64,000 bases of DNA. Origin: Aselliscus stoliczkanus (taxonomy: Eukaryota > Chordata > Mammalia > Chiroptera > Hipposideridae). The first letter of the stretch is position 1. Every line of letters begins with the position of its first letter. Below the pieces are notes generated by a model, which had not been told where the DNA came from, searched no databases, and saw nothing but the letters and a program-made list of their open reading frames with translations. Of this stretch, positions 1-11,326 are shown piece after piece. The position numbers and the translations under genes are program-made. The DNA is taken from assembly GCA_033961575.1 (NCBI GenBank), contig CM066727.1, forward strand, positions 3,372,001 through 3,436,000. The letters run 5' to 3'.

Positions 1-552
1 TCAACAACACTTCTGAGACACACTGGGAGGCTATGCTGACGGAGGTAGCAAGAGAGAAAGCAATACTGTTGGGCCCTAATAAATTCAGGACTCTTTGGAG
101 ACACACAACATGTGCCCACTGCTAGGGCTGGGAGTAATAGATAGTCCTTTGTTTCGGATTCATTCCTTTTCCCAAGACCCATGAAATTCAGGCCAGCTAA
201 GTTTTTAGCTTGTAAGGGCCGTAAAATACGACTCCTCATGGATTCTGATTTCCAAAGTTGCAGAGATTTTTACTTTCTTAGCAATCTGTCACTTGAAAAT
301 ATTTATACGTCACCTTAAGCTCTTGGTTCTTGGGAAATGCATGGACGCAAAAAATGGTTCTCTGTTTTTTATAAGCCTAAATGCATTGGGGAGGCATCTT
401 TTTAAATACAACACAAGGTTCCAGGTAATATGTAACCACATACAATTATTATTTTGTTATACCAAGTTTTATGGTTCTGTCTATAAATCTTGGAGTAACT
501 CACAGTCTGGAATTGAGCCTAAGAAGGGACACACTGGCTTAGTGAATTAGCT
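1..552. other. Unrecognised single-copy sequence
   Basis: No transposon family, RNA gene or convincing exon was recognised. An 85-codon frame at 293-550 (+) has no recognisable protein features and no supporting splice sites, and is treated as chance. Confidence 0.5.
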
Positions 553-814
553 CAGGGGTCGGCAAACTGCAGCTCACGAGCCACACGCAGCTCTTCCGGT
601 ACAGCCCATCTCCAAAGCTTGCCCAACCCTGGAAGAGCCAATCCTGACCCTCACAACAATTTGAAAATTATTCGAGAGCCATAAATATATTTTGACATAA
701 TCACCATTATGTGAATAATATCATTTACCATAAATGAAACTATGATAGTTTTATTTTCATTTTCAATTTGACTTCAGAGCCTGCAGCTTTCGAGCCACAG
801 TTTGCTGACCCCTG
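553..814. mobile_element. Non-autonomous hAT element (MITE, 262 bp)
   Basis: The element begins CAGGGGTCGGCAAACTGC and ends with the imperfect reverse complement, TTTGCTGACCCCTG, so it has terminal inverted repeats with a CAGGGG tip. It is flanked by an 8 bp target-site duplication with two mismatches: AATTAGCT at 545-552 and GGTTAGCT at 815-822. Eight-base duplications and CAGGG-type tips are typical of hAT transposons. The AT-rich interior has no transposase, so it is a non-autonomous deletion derivative that needed a transposase in trans. The mismatched duplication suggests an old insertion. Family name not assigned. Confidence 0.82.
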
Positions 815-822
815 GGTTAGCT

Positions 823-2261
823 GATAGTTAGATGTGGCTTTGAGGGAAACTGAATATGTACATAAAGAAATGAGAGAAGGAAGCCATCAGAGAAACAGGA
901 TGACGCAAAGAAAAGCACGGATATAGCATGAATTTGATGTGTCTAGAGGGTAGAGAGGAGACTGTTTTTTGAAGCACAGAGAGCTTTTTAGGAAACAATG
1001 CTAAATAGGGTTAAGAGATACAGCTCAATTCAAGATTGCAGTCATAAAACTTATTTAAATAAATTCCCCTTGATCCAATTAAAACATTGTCTTTTGAAAG
1101 ATTGTTGTGAAAAAGCAAATATACTAGCAGGGTTGAGACATAGTGAGATTGTGGTTATCTAAATATTCAATCTAAAGTCCATAATATGGTATATAATATC
1201 CTACTCATCAGTGAGGAGTAATGAAGACATCCTCAATTCTACAACCTATACGTGCAATTAGAGAACTTTTGTCATGTTATACTTGATTGTTTAACTTTCC
1301 TGCCAGCAAAACAAGACCATGATTGGCTGGGACATTCTGCTGGTCCTCTTTGGATACTTATAAAGATTCTTATTGTTTCTGACGTGTTCTGGGTGTTCAA
1401 TGGATTCTTATGTTAACACATAAGTAAACAGATATGCTTGATCCTTAGTATGTCTCTTTCAAATGTTTGTGTAATGGTAGCCTTTCCCCAGCTCCCCTGA
1501 ATTTCAGCAAAACAGGTAAATGACTCGTGGGTGAGAACTCATTTGAAGCCTCACTGAAAGCCATATATCAATACTTTCATATCTGACTGCTTATTTATTT
1601 TCTTCCCATTTTATAAATTTATAAATTTTTAACATTTTTATACAAAAATACCAACCAGCTTGATAAAATTGGAAAAAAGCATAGAAATATTGTATAAATT
1701 CAGTACTCACATGCCCCGATGCTTTGGAAAAGATCGGTGATAAGTCGGAAAAGCACACGACATTAGACTTCACATAAGCATTGCTGACAGAAATCTGTGT
1801 ACAAGGAGAAAAATCAATATAACTTATCAGGCTCTGAAAATGATCACTGAACAGAATTATCAAGAATGTTTACAAATCCAACAGCAGCGTAAGAAAAAGA
1901 AAGTAATGACAGGCCCAATGTCCATCTTGTACAACGGAAATAACAATAAAGAATTGAAACAACAGAGGACAATTGTGACATTGGGGATCTGTGTCAGAGG
2001 ATTAAACCTCAAAAGAATTCAGAATGAAGCTTTAAAAAAATTATGAGGGAAATAAAGAACGGTTTCCTTAAAAGCATCATAGAACTACACAGCAGGAAAA
2101 CAATAATGCAAAGTATGTCACTTTTTGGAAAACATTAGGTAGGAACAGTTTAGCATAAAATGTCTACAGATCAACCATGTCTTGTGGATTATTCATTAAT
2201 AGTTTATATTTCATCATTTGCCAGTGTGATAGTGTTTAAATGTACTGAAATTAGAATTTTG
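823..2261. other. Unrecognised AT-rich sequence
   Basis: No element or gene could be named. Opposite-strand frames at 1591-1863 (-) and 1840-2046 (+) show no domain and lie in low-complexity AT-rich DNA. Confidence 0.45.
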
Positions 2262-2278
2262 CCTTTCTTTCTTTTTTC

Positions 2279-2360
<82 letters not shown>

Positions 2361-2363
2361 CTC

Positions 2364-2431
<68 letters not shown>
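2262..2431. repeat. (CTTT)n microsatellite
   Basis: About 170 bp of almost uninterrupted CTTT units, with a CTCT-rich interior near 2360-2395. One strand is therefore pure pyrimidine and the other pure purine. The 110-residue frame across it (runs of F, L and S) is a translation artefact. Confidence 0.97.
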
Positions 2432-2432
<1 letters not shown>

Positions 2433-2649
2433 ACTTTGTGTTTGCGTGTCTTTCTTTTATTTTATGACTTCATTCTACTCCAAAAATCATGAAACACTGC
2501 AGTCAAGTTGTATGGGAAATATGATTCTATGATGGCAAATCATTGAATAAATTACAGTCTTTTTTTTACTATTATATCCTCAGCAAATTAATTCTAGTGA
2601 TCAAGATGTGTAAAACAATTGTATATTAGATATAATAAGTCAAGAGTTC

Positions 2650-4890
2650 ATTTTTAATCTCAAGAGCAATTACAAAAGTACCATAAAAGACTGTATATGT
2701 CACAGAGAGAAAATACTTGACAAGTGAAAAGGAATACTTGAATTATGCAAAGAAAAAAGAAGTTACAGCAAACACAAATCAAAATTTTGATAACGTATTT
2801 AAACCTAAACATATCAATAATTTCATTAAAAATAAATATATAAATTAAATGACAAAGACACATTTCTAGTTAGTTAATTTAAAATAATGTTCCACTTTAT
2901 GCTGCTTGAAAGTGACACATCTTAAATACAGGGACACAGAAATGTTTAAAGTAAAAGAAAATGCAAAATGGTGACTCACTGCAAACCCTAAATCAAAATT
3001 GAGTTGGTGTAGCTACAGTAATTATGCAAACTAAATGGTAAAGCAAAAAATGACGAACTAGAAAGAAAAATATACAAAGAGAACAGGAGAGAGTAAGCAC
3101 CCCTAAGTTTGCAATGGATAGAAAAAATGGGGAGAAAATAGAGAGATAAGTGTTTTGAATAAATTGAAAATTCAACCTGACTTGACTTGTAGACATCAAT
3201 GTATCTGACAAAAGTATGACTTGTTTTGAAGATGAATAATTTTCTAAAATAAATCATATGATTGGGAACAAATCAAGTCCCAGAAAATTTTAAATATTGG
3301 ACCAAAGCACAGTATGCTGTTTGCCCACAGTGCAAATAAGCTAGAAATCATAACAAAAATGTAACTAGTAAATCACCAAATGTTTAGAAATTAAGCAATA
3401 TATTTCTAAATAATACAGTGGCTAATGAATAAATCAAAATAGACATCAAAAATATTTTTAATTAAATGAAAGTATTTTTAATTTAATTAAATGAAAACAT
3501 GGTCTGAACTTACTAGTGGCATGTAGCTAAATTTATGCTTAAAGGAAAAGTTTAACTCACTAATTAATATTTCCCCGGAAATTTGGAAAAAAAACAACAA
3601 AAAAACAGTAACCTAATTTGAAGACAGTAGAATGAGGCAAATAATAAATATGAGAATAAATTAATTCAATAGAAAACACATATGAAAGAGAAAAGAAGAA
3701 TAGCCAAAATAGTTTCTTGAAAATAAGTAGAGTGATCTAGAAAAAAAACAAGAAACTCATTAAAAAATATGGAAGGAAAAATGTATTATCATAGTGTATC
3801 TCATAGACATTGAAAGTAAATAGAGATTATAAATTACATTTATGCTAAAAGATTTTCAAATTTAGTTGGAGACATATTCCTAGGGGGGGAAAAACACAAA
3901 TCAAGAAAACAGGCATAAGAATAAATACACAAAATGAGTAGCCCAATAATCTATTAAATAAACTGAAAGCATTTTAATTCCTTCTATGGGACTTATGACT
4001 TCACTGTGAATCCTTTCAAGTATTCAAGGAATATATAACACCCCTTTCACACAAACTTTTCCAGAACATAGAAAAAGAGGAATCACTTTTCAACTCACTT
4101 TATGGGAATAGCCTAATCCTACTACCAAAATCTAACAATTATATTACACAAATTAAAAGTATAGGCCAAGCTTCCTGGTGAACATAGGTACAAAAGACAT
4201 TTAAAAAAATAGTAGCAAAATATTTCAACCGCATATAAAAAATAATTAATATCAAGTGAGTTTCACTCATAAGACACAAGATACTAGTGGAAGAGTAAAA
4301 AGGCAGCTGAAAAATAGAAGATCTGTTATATATATAAGGGACAAGCAGTAGTATGCATAGTACACAGGGCTCTTATAAAACAAAAAGAACAAAATAACAA
4401 GCAACCTGATAGAAAAATTGGCTGGAGACTTAGATATCATGTGTATGTGTGCGTGTGTATAATGTCAAAATGATCAACTTGTGAAAAAGTGTTTAAAATC
4501 ATGAGGAATCTGGGAAATGCAATTAAAATCCAAATTATATATCACTACAAACTCAGCAGAACTGTGACATTGAAACATGATGCTACCAAATCTTGGTAAG
4601 GATGTGGAGCAACAGGAAAAGTGATAATGTTGGTGGAAGTGTAAATTGGTAAGCTACATAGAAACATTTTAAACAGCATCTCCTCATTCTGAAATACGAC
4701 AGCGATTCAACTCGTAGATGTCTAAGAAATGCATAAGTACATGCCCCAAAAGACATTCACATCAATGTTCATTACAGTTTTATTCAAAATAACTATAAAT
4801 TATAAACAAATCAAATATTCATTATCGTTATGCTGGAAACCATGAATGATGGTGTATCCGTACAAAAATGTGTTGACGCCCACAAATATA
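2650..4890 (+). mobile_element. Decayed LINE-1, ORF2 portion
   Basis: Heavily mutated L1 sequence in sense orientation. Recognisable ORF2-like stretches include AACCTAAACATATCAATAAT near 2805, AAATCACCAAATGTTTAGAA near 3371 and, nearer the 3' end, the 'aaggatgtggagcaacaggaaa' and 'ttcattacagttttattcaaa' type segments (4600-4800). No frame stays open. It once encoded endonuclease/reverse transcriptase and is now inert. Ends are approximate; no poly(A) tail or target duplication was identified. Ancient L1M-type by its decay. Confidence 0.7.
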
Positions 4891-5144
4891 TTGTCACTAG
4901 AAGAAGGAGAATAAAAAACGAAAAACACATATGCACATTCAAACCCAATCAATGGTGTTAGAAGTCAATTACACGTTTGTGATCTGGAGGTAGGTACAGC
5001 AACGTCAGGGAGGGACGTGATCAGTGTGGCAGTGAAGTTCTGTATTTCATCTCACAATCTGTTATAGGTGTTGGTCACATGGGTGTGTCCATTTCATGAA
5101 AATTCACTAGACGTGCACTTATAGTTCATAAGTATATATATATG

Positions 5145-5180
5145 ATATATATATGATATATATATATATCATATATATAT
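5145..5180. repeat. 36 bp perfect AT palindrome in a TA-rich tract
   Basis: Within the TA tract 5133-5183, bases 5145-5180 form a perfect palindrome centred between 5162 and 5163, with a G at 5155 pairing with a C at 5170. It could extrude as a cruciform. The flanks continue as imperfect TA repeats, and a GT-rich stretch follows at 5215-5250. Confidence 0.85.
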
Positions 5181-5438
5181 ATACAGTACTTAAAGAGAAA
5201 CATATTTTGTGAGTGAATGTGTGTGTGGTGTGTGCATGTATGTGTGTGTAATTATATGCCATTAGCCCCAGACCACAAGCACTGAGCCTCTAGAAGCCAA
5301 AAAAGCTTTTCCTTTGTTCCTTTTCATATACACAAAATAATAATTGTTTTTAAAAGATTTTCTACAAAACAATTTTTTACTCTTTATATGAATCACACAA
5401 ATTTCCCCTAAATGCCTCCTTTTAAAAATTATTTTAAG

Positions 5439-5878
5439 GGCCGGCCGAGTGGTGCGTTGTTTAAGAGCTGGCTTGGGACATCAACGGCCCCGGTTCGGAT
5501 CCCACATATGAGGGCAGTGACACTGCCCTCTACAGCTGAGATGATGAACAACAGCTCCACCTGGAGCTGGGCTGCTGTGAGTCCCCGGGACAGCATAGCT
5601 GCAGCCCCTGCTGCCGTGGGCTGCCATAGTCTACAGTGAGTGGCCGGCAGCCAGCGTAAGCAGCTGGCAGCCGGTGTGAGCTGCCGTGAGCGGCGGTCCA
5701 ATGGCTGCCTCACCCGGGAAGAGCGCAATGACGATACCAACATGGGCCAGTGAGGCAACATCCTCCAAAACTAGACTGAAGAACAAAAGGACAGCAACTT
5801 GTCTGATCCCCTTCCCCGATTCCCCAACGCTGTTCCCCTCTCCCAATTCCCCAATAAAATCTTAACAACAAAAAAAGA
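5439..5878 (+). mobile_element. Long tRNA-derived SINE with perfect target duplication
   Basis: The head GGCCGGCCGAGTGGTGCGTT has a tRNA-like A-box region, and GGTTCGGATCCC is a B-box-like sequence, so an internal RNA polymerase III promoter is expected. A GC-rich body with repeated AGCTGCCGTGAG-like motifs follows. The tail reads CTGATCCCCTTCCCCGATTC, a CTGTTCCCC unit and AATAAAATCTT, ending in an A-rich run. A perfect 15 bp target-site duplication, AAAAATTATTTTAAG, flanks it at 5424-5438 and 5879-5893. This shows LINE-type target-primed integration. It is longer than the ~100 bp copies elsewhere in the window and shares its tail with the element at 47544-48131. Confidence 0.88.
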
Positions 5879-5893
5879 AAAAATTATTTTAAG

Positions 5894-6549
5894 CTAATAT
5901 TTTTGAGAACAAATGTGGTGATGTATTGTTGACACAAACATAAAACAAAAAAGATTACCTATGTTCATAATTAGCATAGTTGGATTGATGTCTGCAAATG
6001 AATAATCTATTACTTGCTTAAATGGACTATAATTTTGAATATTTTAAATATATATGTATATGAATATATATACAAGTATATGTGCTTGTATGTAACGACC
6101 AAATGATCCTTCTTTGTTTTGTGTTGATTTTGTGGGAAAATGAACATGGCGGCCTCCTTGCCTCCCTTCTGTGGCTTTCTCCCACAGGTGTAGCTCATTA
6201 CAGGAAGTCTCATCTTGAAAACAGCTGGATACTTGTATATGAATAGTTTATTTTCTTCTTCAATGACTAGATTTCTTAAAAACAAGAAACACAGGAAAAT
6301 TCCATACCACCTACGATCTGCATAAATGAGGAAAAACAGGTGATGGTGAGGAATACGAAAGATTGAAACTACGGCATAGGAACGCAGGTTGTGACACAAG
6401 TGTGGCTGCATGCATCTGTTCCTGTCATCACTGTGGACTGTGGCATGAGAGGAGTCCCCGCTGCCACTGGCACACAACCTGGTATTGTCAACCCATATTG
6501 CTTTGAATACACAGAGATCACAGATAAAGAAAGCCAATATTTCATTTTA
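5894..6549. other. Unrecognised sequence
   Basis: No element identified. A 175-codon frame (6010-6537, -) is the longest in the window but resembles no family I know, runs over AT-rich low-complexity DNA and lacks convincing splice signals. Probably chance. Confidence 0.4.
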
Positions 6550-6707
6550 CCTTTTTTTGTGTTCGTTTTGTTTTTTAGCTGAGCCATCCTGCCACCTGTT
6601 GGCAGCTCAACGGCAGCTCAGCTCAGGCTGGGCATTGAACTACCGTTGCTCAGAGTTCAGCTCGCACTCTTGAGTGAGCTCTTAACCAACTGAGCCACTC
6701 AGCAGGC
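6550..6707 (-). mobile_element. tRNA-derived SINE, single-head form
   Basis: Read on the minus strand: a GAGTGGCTCAGTTGGTTAAG head, then AGCTGAACTCTGAGCAACGG, then GAGCTGCCAACAGGTGGCAG, GATGGCTCAGCTAAAAAAC and a short A-rich tail. A 15 bp duplication, CCAATATTTCATTTT, flanks it at 6534-6548 and 6708-6722. The same subfamily occurs at 16984 (+), and its sequence forms the head of the long SINE at 47544 (-). Confidence 0.88.
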
Positions 6708-6722
6708 CCAATATTTCATTTT

Positions 6723-8649
6723 TAATACATGTACATTTCAGGTGATCGAACCTTGTATACCTGATGATGATGAGCTTTCTGTATTGAATTAAATCTAATA
6801 TGTGATTATGTATTTTATTTTGAAAAACATTAGCAAATGTGTAAAAGATAGTAAAGGGAACAGAGAAGATATTCAAAATACTCTACTAAAATGGAGCAAG
6901 GGATCAAATATATTCATGCCCACTCACAACATAATAGACCTGTTGCATAGTACACTTTACTTTTTTTAAATATAAAATTTATGTCATTGTCCCTACTGTG
7001 AAGACACTGCTGGAATCTAAAATTTCTGAATATGTTGCCTATGGTTAGAAAAATAGAAAGTAGTAAGTAGGTTTCAAACTCAGTCACATTTCAAAGCCAT
7101 ATTTCCCACTATATCCCATTGGTTTGGTTAATGAATGATTGACTCATTAACTCACTGAATGAATGAATGAATGAATGAATGAATGAATGGTGAATGAGTT
7201 AATGACTTAGTAGTTAGAACATTATGACCGGAAAAATTTAGTGCTTATCATTTTGAGCCATTATATAATATGTTTAAACACCATTTTCTCCCTTCATTTT
7301 CCTCATACTAAATGTTGGACATATCTCAGGTTTTTCTGTTGTAGTCTGCCAGAGTTACTAAATGAGGTAAAGTATCTCTATCTGACAGAACCCAGGTGAG
7401 AAGGATATTGTCACCGAACCACCTGGATGGTGAGAGGAGAGCAACAGCACAGAGCTTGCATTGTACAGACATGCAGATGAGCCTGGGATGGTTTCCTGGT
7501 CAGGTGTTAAGAAAAAGATGGAAGGAAGAAAGTGCGTGGATGAATATACTTCTTTACAGTCATAGCAAGGTTCACAAGAAAGAACGGATTTTCATGGAAA
7601 TCACATTTACATATCTTTACACAAAGAGAAAGAGGAATATACAAGTATTGTTCATTTGTCAGGAACACAAAATTTGGCAGCTCTCCTACCATAGAATTAT
7701 GAGGGCTGGATTATCTGTGAATAATAGTGTGAAGCAAACTATTACTAAGTCTGATATGAAGGTGAGGTTTGGTCTCTCCAAAGATCATGATAGTCCCTGT
7801 TTCAGTGTTAATTATATATGCAATACATTAGGTGCAGATGTATATATTTAATTGTTATTATGTGTAAAGGTCTTTGTTAAACTTGACTGTGAATTTCAAG
7901 ATGTATATGAAATAATTCATGTCTTTGAGGTGCTGAATACTTACATCAGAGCACTATAAAATAATGTGTCCATTTATATAAACATATATGAATTGCTCAT
8001 AGATATTATATTATTGATTTATAATTCCCAAAAAAATGTAAGAACCATAAAAAAGATGTATTATAAAATGATTTCCAAAACTACCCTCAAGTTGATACTA
8101 ACCCCTAATTGCATGCATGGATTCCAAAACTAAATATTTGGAAGTGTTAGTTACTAATTGGGAATTTTACCTTAATTGCATTTTCTGATTGGGCAGACCT
8201 GGAACAGGATAGAAAACTCCAATTCTGTAGCTGATTTCTGCCTGTACTCCTAAGTCCTGGCACACATTAGCATAAATTACATGAATTAGGTTTTTGCTGT
8301 GATAATGGTATATTACAAACAACTCCATAATCTCCATGGTGACAACACTCATTTCTCATTTGCAAGCACGTGGTTGAGCCAAATAAGGCTGAGCCTAAGC
8401 CCAAGTTTGCTTCATGTCCAAACAAATCACACTGTCTATCATACTATATACAAGTTCACATCTATGATTCAGAGGAGATCTGTTGCATGTGTTTAAATAT
8501 GGTTATTAGACAACTGTTGAAAAACTTTTGAAACTAATGGAAACTCTTAGACATTCAAAGCCATAGCCATCTGCTAAAAACTGGCAGTCTAGCCTTTGGG
8601 GGGAAAAAAAGAGAATTCAGAAGTAAAACCTCACCATCCTCCCCTCCCC
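6723..8649. other. Unrecognised AT-rich sequence
   Basis: No transposon or exon could be named. It contains the short GAAT array listed separately. The 151-codon frame at 7396-7851 (+) has no recognisable domain. Confidence 0.4.
7156..7189. repeat. (GAAT)n microsatellite
   Basis: About eight uninterrupted tetranucleotide units (TGAA/GAAT). Confidence 0.95.
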
Positions 8650-9625
8650 CAGCTGAACTTTTTGATGCATGTCAACAAAATAAAAAGGCAACCTGTGTAT
8701 TGGGGGAAAAAATATTTGCAAACCACATATCTGATAAGGTGTTAATACTCAAAACATGTAAACATTCCTATAACTCAATAGTAAAACACTAAATAGCCTC
8801 TTTACAAAAAGGATAAAGGACCTGGATAGCCAAACATCACAAACCATTAGAGAGATATAAATCAAAACAAGAACAAAAATATCACCTCACACCTGTTAGG
8901 ATAGTTTGCATGTATATATACATATATAGTAGAGGAATTCGAAAATGAAAGAAAAACTAGAACCCCTGTGCACTTTTGGTGGGAATTAAAAATGGTGTAG
9001 CCACCATGGAAAACAGTATGAAGATTCCTCAAAAAATTAAAAATAGACCTGCATTATGATCTATCCCTCTTCTGGATATATATTCAAAAGAATTAAAGTC
9101 AGGATCTCAAAGAGATATCTGCACCCCCATGTTTATTGCAGTGTTACTCATAATAGCCAACATCTAGAAACAATCTAAATATCTATCAACATTTGATAAA
9201 GATGGGTGGATAAAGAAAATGTGGGATATGCATATGATGGCATATTATTACTCAGCCTTAGAAAGAGGGGAACTCTACCATTTGTGGCACCATGGATAAA
9301 CCCAGAGGACTTATGCTGAGTGAAATCAGGCAGTCACAGAAGGACAAATCCCACATAACTTCACTTATAGGAGGTATCTGAAATGGGGCAACTCATAGGA
9401 GCAGAGAGGAGAATGCTGGCTGCCAGGGGCTGGGGGGAGGGAGATGTGGGGAGAGGTTGTTCAACCAGGTTCAAGGCTCAGTTATGCCAGGCGAGGAAGC
9501 ACTAGAGACCTGCTTTACAGCACAGTGACTATAATGAATAATAGTGTGCTATGCACTGAGAGATTTATGAAGAGGGGGTATCTCATGTTAAGTATCTTTA
9601 TCACACACACAAAAAACAAATAAAA
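8650..9625 (+). mobile_element. LINE-1 3' end (ORF2 C-terminal part and 3' UTR)
   Basis: Sense L1 sequence with the usual order of segments: 'atatttgcaaaccacatatctgataaggtg' type, 'cacctgttaggatag', 'ggaaaacagtatgaagattcctc', 'catggataaacccagaggac', 'gtgaaatcaggcagtcacagaaggacaa'. A 3' UTR-like stretch follows, ending near ACACACACAAAAAACAAATA. No frame is open. 5'-truncated and inert; boundaries approximate. Confidence 0.8.
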
Positions 9626-10790
9626 TAGGCTGAAAATTATATATACTATGTCATCAACTACATAACCAAAAATAGACCCAAACAAACTACATTAAAATAC
9701 GATGGAAAGAAATGTCTGTTATGATGCAATTGAGTGATAAAATTAGGAATTCCTTTTTTCCTTTTTAATTTTTTTCAACACATTAATATTTTCATTCTTA
9801 ACAATAAGCATTTATTACTTCAATGATGTAAAACTTTTGTGAACATTTTCAAAAACTGCTTTTTAAAAATTATACATGATGAACTAAATATTATAGGCCC
9901 TTCTTAGTTATATTAATAAAAACTAAACAGTAAGGAAAAAAAGAGTATGTGTGTTTTATGTGAAATGGTTGCTTAGCTGGTTTTGCTCTGTGCCACGTGG
10001 CCACCCTCCCAGCCTGAGCGACAGCCGTGTCCCTGGGTCAGCTGGCTGTTTGTGATGTCTCCCTGGTGCTATGAAGGGTCCATCTTCAGCCCACTCACTA
10101 GTGTCTCATCTTCTGCTTTATCTTCCAGCAATAAAATCTTCCATCCACGTCCCAGTCTCTGTCTTCTTCTCATTCTTTCACTACAGCCTCTTTAGAGAGA
10201 CCTTATTTCCAGGTTAAAACTGACACCAGGGTGCTGATAATAGAATCCCGTATGTCTCGCTCAGGCTCAGGAAGGAAAGCTCAGGTCCTTCGCACGTCAT
10301 ACCAGGAACTTTAAGGCAGGGTCTTCCATTCCCACGGAGGGCCCCAGCCCCCAACACCTACCACAAAAATCCTAATTCACTGTTTTCTATCCTAAAGTGT
10401 CTGTGTTCTTTCCACACCTGGCTTTGAGCGGGACCCGTGGAGTACTTTGAATCCCAGTGTAAGAACATGTATTAGGCATTCAATTGACCCAGTATGGAAA
10501 TCTTTATTGAATAATTACCTGTCATAGATTCAAGTAATGAAAAAGTGACAAGAGGAGAAAATACAAGCATGCTTTCTTTGGTATGCCGCAATTCCTTCTT
10601 CTTTCCCATTCACACAATTAGGACATAGATTCCTATCTACACTGATAGCGCCCCTCATGTCCCTGGGCCCCATTTTTATCTGGGCAACCTTTTCTCCAGC
10701 TGGTGCCGGGCACAGCTTTACTGCTGGACGGACCATGAAGGCTCTTCACTCGCTGGGTGAGATTAGCCTTGAATTGCATTGCTATTTCCA
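9626..10790. other. Unrecognised sequence with a possible LTR-like stretch
   Basis: Mostly unidentified. Around 9980-10200 an AATAAAATCTT signal at 10131-10141 is followed by a pyrimidine-rich segment, reminiscent of the R-U5 part of a retroviral LTR. No primer binding site, paired LTR or retroviral gene was found, so it is not called as one. Confidence 0.3.
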
Positions 10791-10794
10791 GGAG

Positions 10795-10895
10795 AATTCG
10801 TTCACTGAATATTTATGATGTGGCAGGCTCGGATGCTAGAGGCAATATTGCGAATGAGACAGAACTGGCCACCTCCTCGGACTTGCCAGTTTTGC
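10795..10895 (+). repeat. Ancient mammalian repeat fragment (family not named)
   Basis: Reads 'gttcactgaatatttatgatgtggcaggctcggatgctag...caatattgcgaatgagacagaactggcc'. This resembles the common old repeat phrase 'ttcaacaaatatttattgagcacctactatgtgccaggcac...'. Too short and diverged for a family name. Confidence 0.45.
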
Positions 10896-11279
10896 ATATT
10901 TCTGGGTTGTTATATTATTGAAATAAGTTCTTACGACATTTATGAAATTGTCAAAGTATATCTGGAACAATGTGGGTAATTAAGTCTCTTCGGAAACACT
11001 AAGTAAAAATCAAACCTGGGAAAAAAATCTCCTAATCATGGAAAAGATGTCATAAAAATCACTAAATTCCAATCATCCTTCAATTTTAAATATTAACTAA
11101 TCAAATGGCTTTATATGCACAATATTTTGGCATTTGGAATCAAAGCTGAAAATGAAAAATTATCTGAATTTCATAACCACATACATATTGTATTTTTATA
11201 AAAACCTCAATCTCAAAATTTTCACATCTTTTCCACATAAAGTGAAAGTATCTGTAGTAAGAGAAAAAGAATGACCATC

Positions 11280-11282
<3 letters not shown>

Positions 11283-11322
<40 letters not shown>
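11283..11322. repeat. (CA)n microsatellite
   Basis: About twenty uninterrupted AC dinucleotides. The V/C-rich minus-strand frame over it is an artefact. Confidence 0.97.

Positions 11323-11326
<4 letters not shown>

Noticed and set aside
2160..2492. 110-residue frame rich in F, L and S
   Set aside because: It is a translation of the (CTTT)n tract.
6010..6537. 175-codon frame on the minus strand, the longest in the window
   Set aside because: No recognised domain, AT-driven composition and no convincing splice sites; likely chance.
9980..10200. Endogenous retrovirus LTR call
   Set aside because: Only a poly(A) signal and a CT-rich tail are suggestive; no ends, pair or internal genes, so kept as a low-interest finding only.
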